Assembly: GCF_036711975.1 (NCBI RefSeq)
Contig: NC_091972.1
Coordinates: 8,437,001 to 8,501,000, forward strand
From: Onthophagus taurus
Lineage: Eukaryota > Arthropoda > Insecta > Coleoptera > Scarabaeidae
Length of the DNA stretch: 64,000 bases
Reading direction: 5' to 3'
Shown: positions 48,845-59,940 of the stretch, in pieces
Layout: every line of letters starts with the position of its first letter
Numbering within the stretch: the stretch's first letter is position 1
Made by a program: the position numbers and the translations under genes
The notes under the pieces: model-generated
Databases searched by the model: none
What the model was told of the DNA's origin: nothing
The model's input: the letters and a program-made list of their open reading frames with translations, nothing else

Positions 48845-49720
48845 GTGGGAGAAAAGCTGTCGTGTAACGGCGTGAAGGTCTGGAAAACGGTACATGATCT
48901 TAATTTAACCCCTGGTCATAAGACTAAAATTTCAATGAAAGTGGATTGTTCTAGAAAGTTTTGCCAAACAAGGCATGTGTTTACAGGGACGAGCGAAAAG
49001 TACCAAGCAGACAAGTGTCCAAAAACAAGGTTACTACTATCCCTTGTGCCAATGTTAATGGTACACATAAACTCCAACTTTTGTTTATAGGCAAAGCGAG
49101 ATCACCTAGGGAATTTAAAAATGTTACCAAAAGCAAGCATGGGATGCCAAAGAAATATTCCTAGAATAATTCCACAATGATTTTGACTCAGTAGTATGAC
49201 ATTTTTTGAAAAGCAAGAACTTTCCGCCAAAAACACTTCTCATTTTAGACATTAAACACTATTTTTGCCACCTAATTGTACACCACTGCTTCAACTTATG
49301 AATCAGAATGTGATCCAAATGATAAAGACTTATTATAAAAAAAATCCTGAATGCAGTTTTGCAAGAAGATGTATCACGAAAACGTTAAAAGACATGAATT
49401 TAACACATGCTGTATTTACCGTGACTGAGGCTTGAAATACTTGAGAGGGCAATACGATCGTCATGGCGGAAGTTGTTGCCATTATTAGATAATAATGAAG
49501 TAAAAGCTGAATGAGACTTAGAAGATGAGTTATCAATTGCAGAACTGAAGAAGAAGCTACAAAATCGAGACGCAAACTTCACAGAGCAAGATATTGAAAC
49601 GTGGTTTGGGGACGATCTGGGCAACAAGACGATGATGACTGAAGAAGATTTAATAAATGAAGCAGAAGACATGGTACTGAATGAATTCAGCGTGGACTGA
49701 ATCAAATGACGGCAATATAG
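48845..49720 (+). mobile_element. Jerky/Tigger-type transposase relic
   Basis: Broken plus-strand frames show VGEKLSCN, KVPSRQVSKNKVTTIPCANV, THKLQLLFIGKAR, then PPNCTPLLQLMNQNVIQMIK. These match the DDE domain of pogo/Tigger-Jerky transposases (PPN.T.L.QPMDQGVI). The third catalytic Asp of MDQ is replaced by Asn (MNQ). It differs from the intact Tigger at 52.1 kb and is much older. Confidence 0.75.
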
Positions 49721-50104
49721 AAATCACTTCTATCGATTTTTTGTCATTAAACCCAGTAATCCGGCAGTGATAAAACGTTTAAGGCGCCAGATTATTGAGC
49801 TTGTACTATAATTGCAGCAACAATGAGGTAGCTCCGCATTTGGTCAAAAATAAAACGAGACACCAACCGAATTGAATCCTGGTGGGGCAATGTTAAATGG
49901 AGCAGCCTCCACCTTTAAATTATAGCAACAACAAGACAGCTCCTGTATGAGTTATACTTGAAGACATATGAACCTGCAGCATATAGCGACATGAAAACTA
50001 AACAAAAAAACGAACAACGCACCTTGAGTATTAAGCCTGTGGTCTTTTACGATTTATTTTATACATATTTTTTTTAAATCAAACTTCAAAAACTATTCTT
50101 TTGG

Positions 50105-51060
50105 CCACCCTAGAACACGAATCAAACTTGTGATAGATTAGAAAAGAAGTTGCACGTCAATAAATGCCAACTTTTAATGATGATCTAAAAATTAAGCAGA
50201 CTTTGGCGAGAAATGATCCTACACTTTCGTTTGATTTTCAATAGAATGTTTCACTGCCTAGAGTCCTTACTGGTGATGCGTTCTACTTAAGACAACTCTG
50301 GATGTTTAATTTCTGTGTATATTCAGGCAAATTCGGAAAGCCATATTTTTATATGTATCATGAAACTCAAGGTAAAAAGACACCAAATGAACCAATAAAT
50401 TTTTTGCATCACTTTATTACAAACACTGGATAAAAATGTTGAAACATTGTATTTATTTTCTGATAACTGTGCTGCGCAAAATAAAAACTTTTCTCTTGTT
50501 TGTTATTTATATTCATTGGACCAATCTGGCAGAATCAAAAAAATAGTTCATCGTTTTCTTGAGCCTGGTTTTTTGCCTTGTGACCAATCTTTTAAAGTCG
50601 TCGAAAAATACGTGAGAAAAATAGAACGTGTATGAATATCGCTGTCATTACAAGAAATCTTCAAAAAACGTCGAAGTAATTAAAAGAATCTATGATATTG
50701 AATTTCATTGATCATTATAAACTGTATTTTAAGAAAACATCTAATAAGGAAAAGGAGAAATTTGCTTTATCAAAACTCAGAGTACTATCTTACAGCAATG
50801 AACTAAAAGGAATCCAATGTTCAATATCTGCTAGTTCTGATTCTTAAGGTTTTCCAAAACTAATGGACACATCTCTAGAACCTTCAGCAGCTGCATATTT
50901 TACACCACTACCATTAAAATTTCAAAAATTAAACAATGTAATGACATTAGCAAATAAGTATGTACCCAAAATGATTTACCATTTTACAGATCTTTAAAAT
51001 TTGATGATGTAGAAAATCATGATATAAAAAAACAAATAAACTAAGTCAAGATAAAAATTG
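50105..51060 (+). mobile_element. Transposase-like relic of an unclassified family
   Basis: Frames on the plus strand give FYLRQLWMFNFCVYSGK, FYMYHETQGKKTPNEPI, TLYLFSDNCAAQNKNFSLV and RFLEPGFLPCDQSFKVVEK. The SDNC..QNKN and FLPCD..F..VEK blocks recur in a multicopy insect gene family that I believe is transposon-derived; I cannot assign a superfamily. A few breaks separate the pieces, including a stop after VRKIERV. Confidence 0.6.
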
Positions 51061-51123
51061 TTATAGTAAAACTAGTTTTAACTTAGAAACTTAAGTTTTA
51101 TTTTCATTAAAAACACAAATCAT

Positions 51124-51469
51124 TTATTTTGCACTTTTCTTGGCTTCACGTTCAGCTTTGTGTTGTTTGGCACGTTTTATTTGTTGGGCTGGATTCAAGT
51201 TATGCCTTTTTGAGAACCTTTGGTTCTTCAAGAATTTAGCATCCATCTAATTGATAAATACAAGCACAAGTTAATAATATATAACCGATACAAAAATTTA
51301 GTAAAGCTTACCCCTAAAGTTGATTCATGCCTGAAACGTTTTGGTTTTTTAATACCATTACGATGGGCTTTTCTGTCTAAAAAATAAACAAATTAATCAA
51401 TAAATAAAACGTTAAATGTAAAATAAACTTACTTTGGTTATGATTTGTATGATTCTTCGACTTTGCCAT
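51124..51469 (-). CDS. RpL29: 60S ribosomal protein L29 (eL29)
   Basis: Three exons in phase: 51433-51469, 51312-51376, 51124-51246, 74 residues. MAKSKNHTNHNQNRKAHRNG, then KKPKRFRHESTLGMDAKFL and NQRFSKRHNLNPAQQ are the eL29 signature in full, followed by a Lys/Ala-rich tail. The protein is a component of the large cytosolic subunit. A donor-like site at about 51650-51656 (GTAACT on the minus strand) and an acceptor just before the ATG suggest a 5' UTR intron, common in ribosomal protein genes. Confidence 0.95.
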
Positions 51470-51814
51470 GTTTTCTTAGATTTAAGACTGTAAATAACAA
51501 AAAGTGAGGTTAAGTTAGCGTTTAGAGATAAATAAAACTAAATAATGATTAAATGTATTAATGAAGCTGATTTGAAGTATTTTCAAACTGGATTATTGTT
51601 ATAATAATTTGATTTTGTGTTAAGATGACTAAAATAAATAAGAATTAAAGTTACCTTTGACATACACAAAATCTGGTCAATAGAAAGAGAAGTTTTTATT
51701 TCTTATGTTGGCGGCGCTATCAAAAATCAAAATATAAAACTCCCCAGATTTCTAACCGTTTTCACTAAATCCTCATAGTTAAGCTTTTAAATAAAAGAGA
51801 GCGCTTTCGGTATA
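51470..51814. promoter_or_regulatory. RpL29 5' region
   Basis: Holds the probable 5' UTR intron and promoter of RpL29. A GGCGGCGC stretch near 51710 is the only CG-rich block. The Tigger element starts at its far end. Confidence 0.4.
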
Positions 51815-53896
51815 CAGTAAAAGCTGTGGTAAAACCTTGATCTCGAGGTCCGTTATACCTCATTAGATCGGACTGCGGATATAACGGACAAAACATTTTT
51901 AAGTCATAGTAAGTTAAGTCAGTATAAATTTAAGCGCTCGTAGAGAGAATCCAACTCGGGTTATTCCCCTCAAGTTGCTTTATTCGAGGTCTAAGATGTA
52001 TAAACATAAAGCCACGTAGACTGAACACACCGGTATAGATTTAGAGTTTTGTGTGCTTTAAAATAATTCATTGTGCAAATTAAAAATCGTTAAATAGTTA
52101 TAAGTACGCGTACGGTTGCAATATGGACAAACGGAAACGAGTTAGTTTAACCATAAATCAAAAACTTCAAGTGATAAATCAATTGGAGTCTGGAGTGTCT
52201 GTTTCGCGAATATGCGAGCAATTCGGTATACGAAAGCAAACAGTTTCGGACATTAAAAAAAATAAAGACAAACTAAACAAATTTAGTTTAATGTGCGATG
52301 TAGATACGAAAACGAAACCCAGAAAACGAATGAAATTGGCACGCGAAACTTCACTTGAAGAAGCTTTATTTAAGTGGTACGTACAACAACGTTCTTGTGG
52401 GGCTGCCGTTCGAGCAGTCGAACTTAAATCTGCCGCAATTAAATTAGCAAACCTTATGAACATAATTTCATTCAAAGCAAGTGAAGGATGGCTTTGGCGT
52501 TTTCGCAAAAGGCATGGAATTATTAATAAGCGAAACTACGAAGGCGAGGACGAAAGCGATGTTTTAAATGCACCAAAAGATGAAATTGAACCATTTCGGC
52601 AAAAATTAATACAGCAAATTAATAACGAAATGTTACTGCAATCCCAGATTTATAACGCCGACGAAACTGGCTTATTATGGCGTGCTTTGCCTGAAAACAC
52701 GCAAGCTTTCAGGTATGAAACATTGACAACCGGAAAAAAAATTGGCAAAGAAAGAATATCAGCATTGCTTTGCGCTAACGCCGATGGATCACATAAACTA
52801 ACCCCTGTCATCGTTGGAAAATCTCGTAAACCCCGAGCCATAAAAGACATAATGAACAGTCTTCCCGTTTCATATTATAATTCTCGAAAAGCAGGGTTTA
52901 CAGCAAATACAATTTTCAAAAATTGGTTTTTTAACGAATTTATACCTGCAGTTAGGAAATTTCAAGAGAAGAAACTTGAAATACCACCGGATGATGTGAA
53001 ATGTTTATTGCTTTTACACAACTCTCTCGCCCACCCATCTGAAAACGTTTTACGTTCAGAAGATGACAAATTTATTTGCATGTTTTTTCCCAAAAACACA
53101 ACGTCAATGATACAGCCTATGGACCAGGGAATAATTTTAGCCACTAAACGAATTTATCGAAGAAAATTTTTAGACGAAGTAATGGTATTGGAAGACGAAG
53201 AAAACACAAGAGTACAACGCACGTTGGAAAATTTAAAAAATTACAACTTAAAATCAACCATTTTTAATTTCGCGGCTGCATGGAAAGAAGTCAAAGTCGA
53301 AACAATCAAAAATGGGTGGGCGAATTTATTTGATGATCGAGATACAGATATTGATTTAGAAGGATTAGAAGCTCCCGATTTTTGCACTGCTGTACTAAAC
53401 AATATTGGAGAAGAAGTTGCCGAGGAAGATATGTTACATTGGTTAGAAATAGACGAAGGTGATCCTGGGTATCGAATTATGACCGAAAATGAAACGGCAA
53501 ATGAAGAAAAGATAGTCGATAATGAGCTTGAAAGCGAGGATAGCGAGAAAGATGAAACATCGCCAAAGGTGAAATTATCAACCATCAGATCGCATCTCGA
53601 TGATATCATAACATTTATAGACGATTCGTCAGATAAAGAAATGCAACCGTTTTATGCGCATTTTCGTAATTTTAGAGAACTAATTATAAAAAAACAGCAA
53701 ACCTCCAAAGGGCATACAAAACTTGATTATTTTTAAATCATAAGTACTTCGTCATCTGATTGATACATGTTAATATGTACTGTAGAATCCGTTTATTACG
53801 CCCAATCGGATATAACGTATGTTTTTTTCGGTCCTTACAGTATAACGTCTATTTGATATAACGTTCGAGCATATCAAGGTATCACATGAAGTACTG
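51815..53896 (+). mobile_element. TcMar-Tigger element with terminal inverted repeats
   Basis: The left end ACAGTAAAAGCTGTGG (after TA) and the right end, whose complement begins CAGTACTTCATGTGATACC, align as diverged inverted repeats of roughly 50 bp sharing ACCTTGAT and CGTTATA. Subterminal GGATATAACG-type words recur near 51890, 53810 and 53850. A left TA target dinucleotide is seen; the right flank is TT, so one flank has changed. The interior carries a single transposase gene. Confidence 0.8.
52123..53736 (+). CDS. Tigger/Jerky-type transposase, full length, one catalytic residue changed
   Basis: An uninterrupted frame of 537 residues. The N-terminal CENP-B-like HTH (INQKLQVINQLESGVSVSRI) and second HTH (ASEGWLWRFRKRHGI) are for binding the element ends. 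The DDE domain follows: first Asp in YNADETGLLW (D180), the second position in LLLHNSLAHP is His (H299, CAC at 53017-53019) where the family has LLLDNAPAHP, and the third Asp in QPMDQGI (D334). The acidic tail ends TKLDYF. The length is usual for Tigger. With the metal-binding second Asp lost, cutting activity is unlikely although DNA binding may persist. Either a recently dead copy or a domesticated one. Confidence 0.85.
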   Translation: MDKRKRVSLTINQKLQVINQLESGVSVSRICEQFGIRKQTVSDIKKNKDKLNKFSLMCDVDTKTKPRKRMKLARETSLEEALFKWYVQQRSCGAAVRAVELKSAAIKLANLMNIISFKASEGWLWRFRKRHGIINKRNYEGEDESDVLNAPKDEIEPFRQKLIQQINNEMLLQSQIYNADETGLLWRALPENTQAFRYETLTTGKKIGKERISALLCANADGSHKLTPVIVGKSRKPRAIKDIMNSLPVSYYNSRKAGFTANTIFKNWFFNEFIPAVRKFQEKKLEIPPDDVKCLLLLHNSLAHPSENVLRSEDDKFICMFFPKNTTSMIQPMDQGIILATKRIYRRKFLDEVMVLEDEENTRVQRTLENLKNYNLKSTIFNFAAAWKEVKVETIKNGWANLFDDRDTDIDLEGLEAPDFCTAVLNNIGEEVAEEDMLHWLEIDEGDPGYRIMTENETANEEKIVDNELESEDSEKDETSPKVKLSTIRSHLDDIITFIDDSSDKEMQPFYAHFRNFRELIIKKQQTSKGHTKLDYF

Positions 53897-55190
53897 TTGT
53901 TATGGGATACAGATCTGGGGCAAAAACGTATAAGTCTTACTTTTAGTGGACAACTTTGCTGTTTACTACCATAAAATAAAAATCTATTAATAAAATTGAT
54001 TAAAGCGTTGGAAGAATGATTTTCTGTTGTCTTTGTTGGATTCCATTCGAATGGTGGTGCAAGTTTGGAATACAGTTAGTCAAGATGTTGACTAACAATA
54101 AGATTTTGTTGATATGGACATTGATGGTGTGTTAAATGAAAATCAAGTCGATCGCGCTGAAGATATCTCTGAATCAGACGACGAATTGGAAAATGCATCT
54201 TTACCTACTTATTTAGAAGCGATATTGAAACAGTCATTCTGAAAATAAAAGTGACGATATTTTAAACTCGGCATTAAACGTTGAAATTTTTTTTGCTAAG
54301 TTTATTAAAAAATAAGAAATAAGTATTTAATTCATTCTTATTGTTTATATTATTTAGTTTGTTTTCAAATAAATCTTTTGCATTTTTTAACACGAATTTA
54401 TTCATTTGATTAACCATACCTACTTAAAAATGACATACCTTCACTGTATGGTTACCGGTTATAACGAGCACTCGCTAGAGTGGGAACAAAAATCTCACTT
54501 ATTTGCTGCAGATTTTTTAAGGTCTTGTGAATTCTTTTTCGTATTAGTGCTTGTTTTGTCCCAATCAAAATCCGACGGGTCGCAGCACAGTCGGTATGGC
54601 GTTATTTTCTTCTCGTTGCGTCTTCGTAAGAAGACCCAGCTACTTAATGCGTTATCTAATCCGTAAGTTGTCAAAATCCTTGATTCGTTTGTTTATCCGT
54701 CCCAGGCTGATATTACAAGAACAAAAGTTTTCACGACTAGTGTTAATTGAACTAATATTAGACCTAGAAACTTTCAAAGTTGTTTCTGAAGAACGTTGGA
54801 ACATGGCATCTGAAACATCAATCACTTTATCAAAAGATGCACGGCTTAACTCGGTCCAGTGTTAGTTTTAGGTCTAAAAACTTAGATTACTTAGTTATGT
54901 CAACTTTTCAGGTTGAAAATGAAATGGCATTGAAAACCTTTTCAAGGGTCTTCAGTTGAAACGATTTTACACTAACTAGTTGAAAGCCAATAAGTGTAGG
55001 ACGATAATATCAAGTATCTCTGCTCTATTTATGATAACGAAGGTTGGAACCTATTTTTTTTGCAAGATTATCTGATTCGCTGAATAGGAGAAAGATCAGG
55101 ACGGATGCACAACAACAATTTTAGCTATTTAACTTGATTAAATCCAAAGTTTTTACTTGGGAAGGCTGGAACATGATATCTACATCTTTA
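53897..55190. other. Unassigned sequence between Tigger and LINE debris
   Basis: At 54115-54230 a short frame reads DFVDMDIDGVLNENQVD and acidic residues (SESDDELENAS), looking like the tail of another transposase. The stretch at 54400-54900 has longer chance frames on the plus strand but no recognised family. Confidence 0.4.
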
Positions 55191-55194
55191 TAGC

Positions 55195-55430
55195 TCATTA
55201 TGAACCATGTCTCGCAATTACAAATCATTTCGCGCCAGGCGTCTCCAACCCCTGACCTTCACAGCATTCTTAGGTCCTCCACATCGTCCACAAATTGTCT
55301 CTTCGACCTCCCAATCGATCTTCTACCCACAGGTCCACGGCGATCAAAGATAATTCTTGTGGTACATTTTATGTCCATTCTGGTTCTATGTTCTGCACTA
55401 AGGTGCATGTTTCCGACTCATAGCTAGTAC
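55195..55430 (-). mobile_element. LINE C-terminal fragment (RTE/jockey-like)
   Basis: The minus strand reads RRGPVGRRSIGRSKRQFVDD, VEDLR and GWRRLARND, the usual GRP..RW.DDV..DL......W...A..R ending of these LINE proteins. Confidence 0.65.
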
Positions 55431-55829
55431 AGGTAATCCACTTGGATGCAGGTGGAGAATGGTTATTCAGTTCGAGTCGGCTCAACATCGTCCTATTGAA
55501 AAGGAAACCTGCCTTAATTTTAGCAACCTCCAACGAATAAAGGTTTTTCGTCCTTCGTGTAGATTCCCAGATCTAACTTAGGCTAGATGCGTATTAGGCG
55601 ACCACTGCTTGTCGCCACATTCGCACGGTTTTGCAAATTAGAAAACATAGCTTAGCTATTGATGGCTGCCAAAATCGTATCTAGTCTTAGACATGGTGCG
55701 CAACCCTTGAACATTAAATTTATTTCTGGATTCGCAGGAAGGCAGGCTGAACCGCCTGCAGCACTTTGACCTCAGCAGATCCCTTGTACTTACTTCCTTC
55801 ATTTGGTCAGCTTTAGGGTCCTTCCAGCC

Positions 55830-56330
55830 ATATTACCATGGGGCAAAGGCTAGAATTTGTCTTGGTTGTGCTGCCCTAATTCCACTCATGCTAATCTGGA
55901 TATCTCCAAAAATGGATAACCTTAATGTTTGGAGGGCCACGCAGTCGCATAAAATGTGTTCCGCTGATTCCTCCTCCTCACCGCATCCTCTGCAGATGTC
56001 GGTGTCACTTATTCCCATGTTTAGTAAGTGCTTCTGTAGATGCCAGTGTCCAGTGATTAATAAATCTGCTCGTTTAGGATCAGTGTACATCAGAGCCTCC
56101 TTAGCTTGGCGACATCCTGGTGTCCTGTCGCAGTAATTTAGAAACTTCTTACGTGTTACCTCTTTTGGAAGCTCTATTAAAGACCTTATTGTTGGGGCAA
56201 TGAAAGGTTCCGGCGATCCCGGAGGTTGATGTCATGAAGCTTATTTCCCGAATGACCCTTTGTCCAGCACATCGTAATCTCATTGCTGGCGAACATTTAT
56301 TTATAGCTGTAACAACAATAATTCCTCGTT
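55830..56330 (-). mobile_element. LINE RNase H to C-terminal fragment
   Basis: The minus strand gives NEITMCWTKGHSGN (RNase H end, normally W.PGHSGI.GNE), then after breaks LLITGHWHLQKHLLNMGI and CRGCGEEEESAEHILCDC, the Cys/His tail of jockey-type LINEs. It is the same family as the 9.0-9.5 kb fragment but oppositely oriented. Confidence 0.75.
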
Positions 56331-56339
56331 AAACTGCTA

Positions 56340-56909
56340 GATGAGATAGCCTAGATAAATTACCCCACCTCTAACTTCGCTAATATTAGCCTTTTACAAT
56401 GATGAGACAACCTTGGTTTCCAAACAGTTCGATTTTAGCTTTGGTCTTTCTCCACAACTCAAATATAAAGTTGTCAGAGAACAACTACAGGTTTCAAGGA
56501 TTTTCCACTCTCATTTTAACACAATAATTTAAATTCAAAATCTATAATTAAAAAAAAAATCTTCATACTATAATTTTTATTTAATGAAATACTTCTTTTT
56601 ATAGATCATACAACTCAGCAAACGAGAAATAAAAACAACGCAATATTGTTCACAATTAATTCTTCATATTATTATTTACAAACAATATACAAGTTATCAC
56701 AGCAGTTCAATGGAATATTCTTGACGTTTTAGTACCATAACTTTTTGTAAAATAAAAAAAGCTTCCTATTTCGTTTCTCAATTATATATTATCTTTTAGT
56801 TTGTTATATTGAAATATACCTTTTATTTAGTTAGCACTGATAAATAAAGCGTATTTATATTGCTCTAAATTTATTAGTTGATACATAACTCCTAATTTAA
56901 GACAGATAA
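56340..56909. other. 3' flank of MON1, no other feature
   Basis: AT-rich 3' UTR and spacer of the minus-strand MON1 gene; nothing recognised. Confidence 0.4.
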
Positions 56910-58471
56910 TTAAAAGGTAGGCGCGCTTAAATGAAATAATCGATTTTCATGCTTTTTGATCCAATTTAATAATTTACTAACTAATTCAATAGCAGTTCCA
57001 GCATCTGTTAAAGGTTCCATAACCACATATAATTCAAAACCTCGGGTATCCCAAGCAAAAATAGCTTCGTTTGGTGTTCTTTGAAAAACCAATTTAAGTG
57101 GCCTTGAAGAATTATGTAATAATTGATGGATTGATTTATACAAGCTTAATAAATATGTTACATTTTGATTATAAGGAGGCGTTAGATGCGGTTGATAAAA
57201 TTGTGCCGTCGATTTACATTTATACAGATAATGTCTCAAATCAGGTAAATCAACAGGAACATTTGGATCAATTATCATACTCATTGATTCGTTGATTTTT
57301 TCTAAACAATTTGTACGGCGTAATTTCTCAACAATCTTCTGCTTTGCTTCACTTAATGTAAAGAAAACGTCTCGTTCGACTGTTAATAATAAAAGACAAG
57401 CTTGACAATCTTCTGAAAGGTACGAAACATGACCATATAAAAAGCCACTTGAATCAAATTTTGGTAAACATAAAGGTGTCCAACTTTCGGCGGATTTAAA
57501 ACTTTCTGATGCTTGAACTAAATTTAAAATTAAATGTAAATCGGCTGGATGGATTCCATATTTTTTCATACGAACTAATGTTACTAGTTTATTATTCGCT
57601 AATAAAATTGCAAAAACTAAATTCTGTAACAAATTAAACAAATGTTATTTAATTTAACTTCCTTGTAATACAAACCTTAATTTTATTGCAAGATTGAATA
57701 ATTGTTGAACTTATTGTATCTCTTACAGATGCTGTTAAACTCAAGCATTGTACAGCACCTAAAATAAAAGAAGGTTCTCTTTCTGTATAATCCAATAGGT
57801 GATCAATTAATCTTTCAACTCCAGATAATAATCTTCTTAAATCATAATTTCGCCTTTGTTCGTAAACTTTATTTAAACGTGTTAATGTTAAAACGCTTGT
57901 AATTTGATTAAACACATAACTAAAAAAACAACACAAAAATACAAAAAAAAAACATTTGTGTTAAAATTTACTTTAATTGCGTTGTTAATTGTTGTACACT
58001 TTCACCAGTTTTTGAAACAGCAACCAAAATTAAATGATTTTTAATTAAAACCACAATCAAAGTATCACCAGCATGAACACTTTGTATTGCATCATCTTGA
58101 TCTTGTACAAAACTGACTAAAGCTTGCATTACACCAAATAATGTGGCTAATTTATCTTCATTTCCATGCCTACAATAAATTGGTTTTCCCGCTGAACTTA
58201 GTACAAATATGTGTTTCCTTTTTGAGAGCCAATCTTTGTTTCGTACGTAATCATCGTCTTGTACAAAATTATTACTGCTATCGCAACTATTCTCCAAGTT
58301 ATCAAAATTATTACCACCATCGATTGTATCCGAGTTACTTACAACGGAATTATTACTGTTTTTGATTTCTTCAAGGCTCGAGGTCATGTTTTCCAGATTA
58401 TCGCATGATTCCGAAACGACCAAAACGCTTTCGGAGGTAGCCCCCGGTTCTAATTCGCAAGATGCGGACAT
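56910..58471 (-). CDS. Mon1: Vacuolar fusion protein MON1 homologue
   Basis: Subunit of the Mon1-Ccz1 complex, the Rab7 guanine-nucleotide exchange factor that drives endosome-to-lysosome conversion. Three exons in phase: 57972-58471, 57676-57919, 56910-57623, 485 residues. An acidic, disordered N-terminus (to about residue 78) is followed by the first longin domain: WLSKRKHIFVLSSAGKPIYC, RHGNEDKLATLFGVMQALVS and LVAVSKTGES. The second exon has RRNYDLRRLLSGVERLID; the third has HPADLHLILNLV and the terminal longin with TRGFELYVVMEPLTD. All are characteristic of MON1. Length is close to animal homologues. Confidence 0.95.
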
Positions 58472-58949
58472 TGTTCGTGTTGAGGTTATGTTTATTAAAG
58501 CAACTTGGTGTTGTTCAGTGACAGATTAGAAAGTAATTTACATAGTACCGAACGGTTTTAAAAAGATTACGGTTAATTAATTTGTTGGTTTTGTGGTGTA
58601 ATGGGGTATTTTATTTTGGTTTCTTTTTCACTTTAATTTATACAACACACTTTACATTTAAATGATGTTATTGAACTTGGTATTATAGATAACTTCTTTA
58701 TCGGCTTAATTAAAATGATAAATAAATTTTATTGAATTTTCTGTTATTATATTTATTCAATTAACACGATAAAGTATTTTATTAATAAATTCTTAACAGT
58801 TAATCGTAAAATAAATAATCTTATCAAGAAATGTCAATTGTTGGAAAGTTCCAGACTTTATTTCAAAACAATTTTTTCCAGGTACTTAGTCATTGCAAGT
58901 TGAGTTAATGTTTATTTTTGCATTTTCAGAATTCCACCTCCTTCAGGTG
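58472..58949. promoter_or_regulatory. MON1 5' region
   Basis: AT-rich, containing the presumed MON1 promoter; no core element or repeat recognised. Confidence 0.3.
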
Positions 58950-59420
58950 TATTAAGGGCTTAAAATTAGACCTAACTTTACTAGGTGTAAAAATTTTCCC
59001 AGCTAAGCTGCCTCTTTGGCCAGCTTGTCCCCCTTTTCATTGCCCTTAATGTCTTTGTGATCTGGAACCCACCATAGAGAGTAACATAATTGCCCCTAGC
59101 GAGTTTTCAGTCTGTCTGAATTGCCTTTTGGGGCGGCCTGATTGTCTAAAAATGTTTATGGATGCAGCTTTCTGTCCCTTTTTTAGGTTCAAAACGGTGT
59201 AGAAGTTTATAGCAAGAACTTCTGCTTGAAAAATGGTTATGTCCGAGCTGATGGGCTATTTAATGCGGTTATTTGGTCCACTAATCCGGATCCAACTGTT
59301 TTTGAAGAATCCGTGTACCAGGCCTCTTTTAAGTTGAGGATCACCGTTCGTTCAATCATCCTTGCTTCTAAATATGACCTTATACGACTGAAAAGATTAA
59401 TACTATCTCTTTATTTACTT
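58950..59420 (-). mobile_element. LINE RNase H fragment
   Basis: The minus strand reads EAWYTDSSKTVGS-like and SGLVDQITALNSPSA-like degenerate RNase H sequence, then EVLAINFYTVLNLKKGQKAA. It resembles the 38.15-38.3 kb piece in inverted orientation. It ends close to the left border of the LTA4H duplication unit. Confidence 0.5.
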
Positions 59421-59940
59421 CGCATATAAAATATACTGAAAATTATCAAAGAATTTTTTAAAAAAATGTGTTTATTAAACGGCGCCATCTATTAGAATTT
59501 TATTAAATCACAATTTAATGCGGAAATTTTAAATTAGTTGACTAAAATTTAATTATTTTAAGTTTTTCGTGACTAAAATTTTCGTGAAGATTTGCTTCCT
59601 ATTTGTTTCAATTGTGTTTTCAATTTAATTTTAAATCCACGATAAACAAAAAAAAATAAATCGAAGCAATAAAAATTAATAACCCCATTTGATTGATTAT
59701 AAATTATTTTTATCACATTTTTGTTATAGATTTACACAAATAACTTACATGTTTACGAAATTACTTCTTTATGCAATACTTTACGGTTAATCTGAGTTAA
59801 TCATTATTATCTTATCGAGAAATGTTACTTGGAGTATTTTTTGGTTAAATCTTCAAAAAAATCTATTTCACTCTTTCTTAAGTGTTCTGTTTGTTAGTGG
59901 AGCCTACAGTCTACGTAATAATACCCGCATTACCTATAAA

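Noticed and set aside
53241-53609. Ser-rich minus-strand frame opposite the Tigger transposase
   Set aside because: It mirrors the acidic C-terminal coding sequence of the transposase; no independent support.
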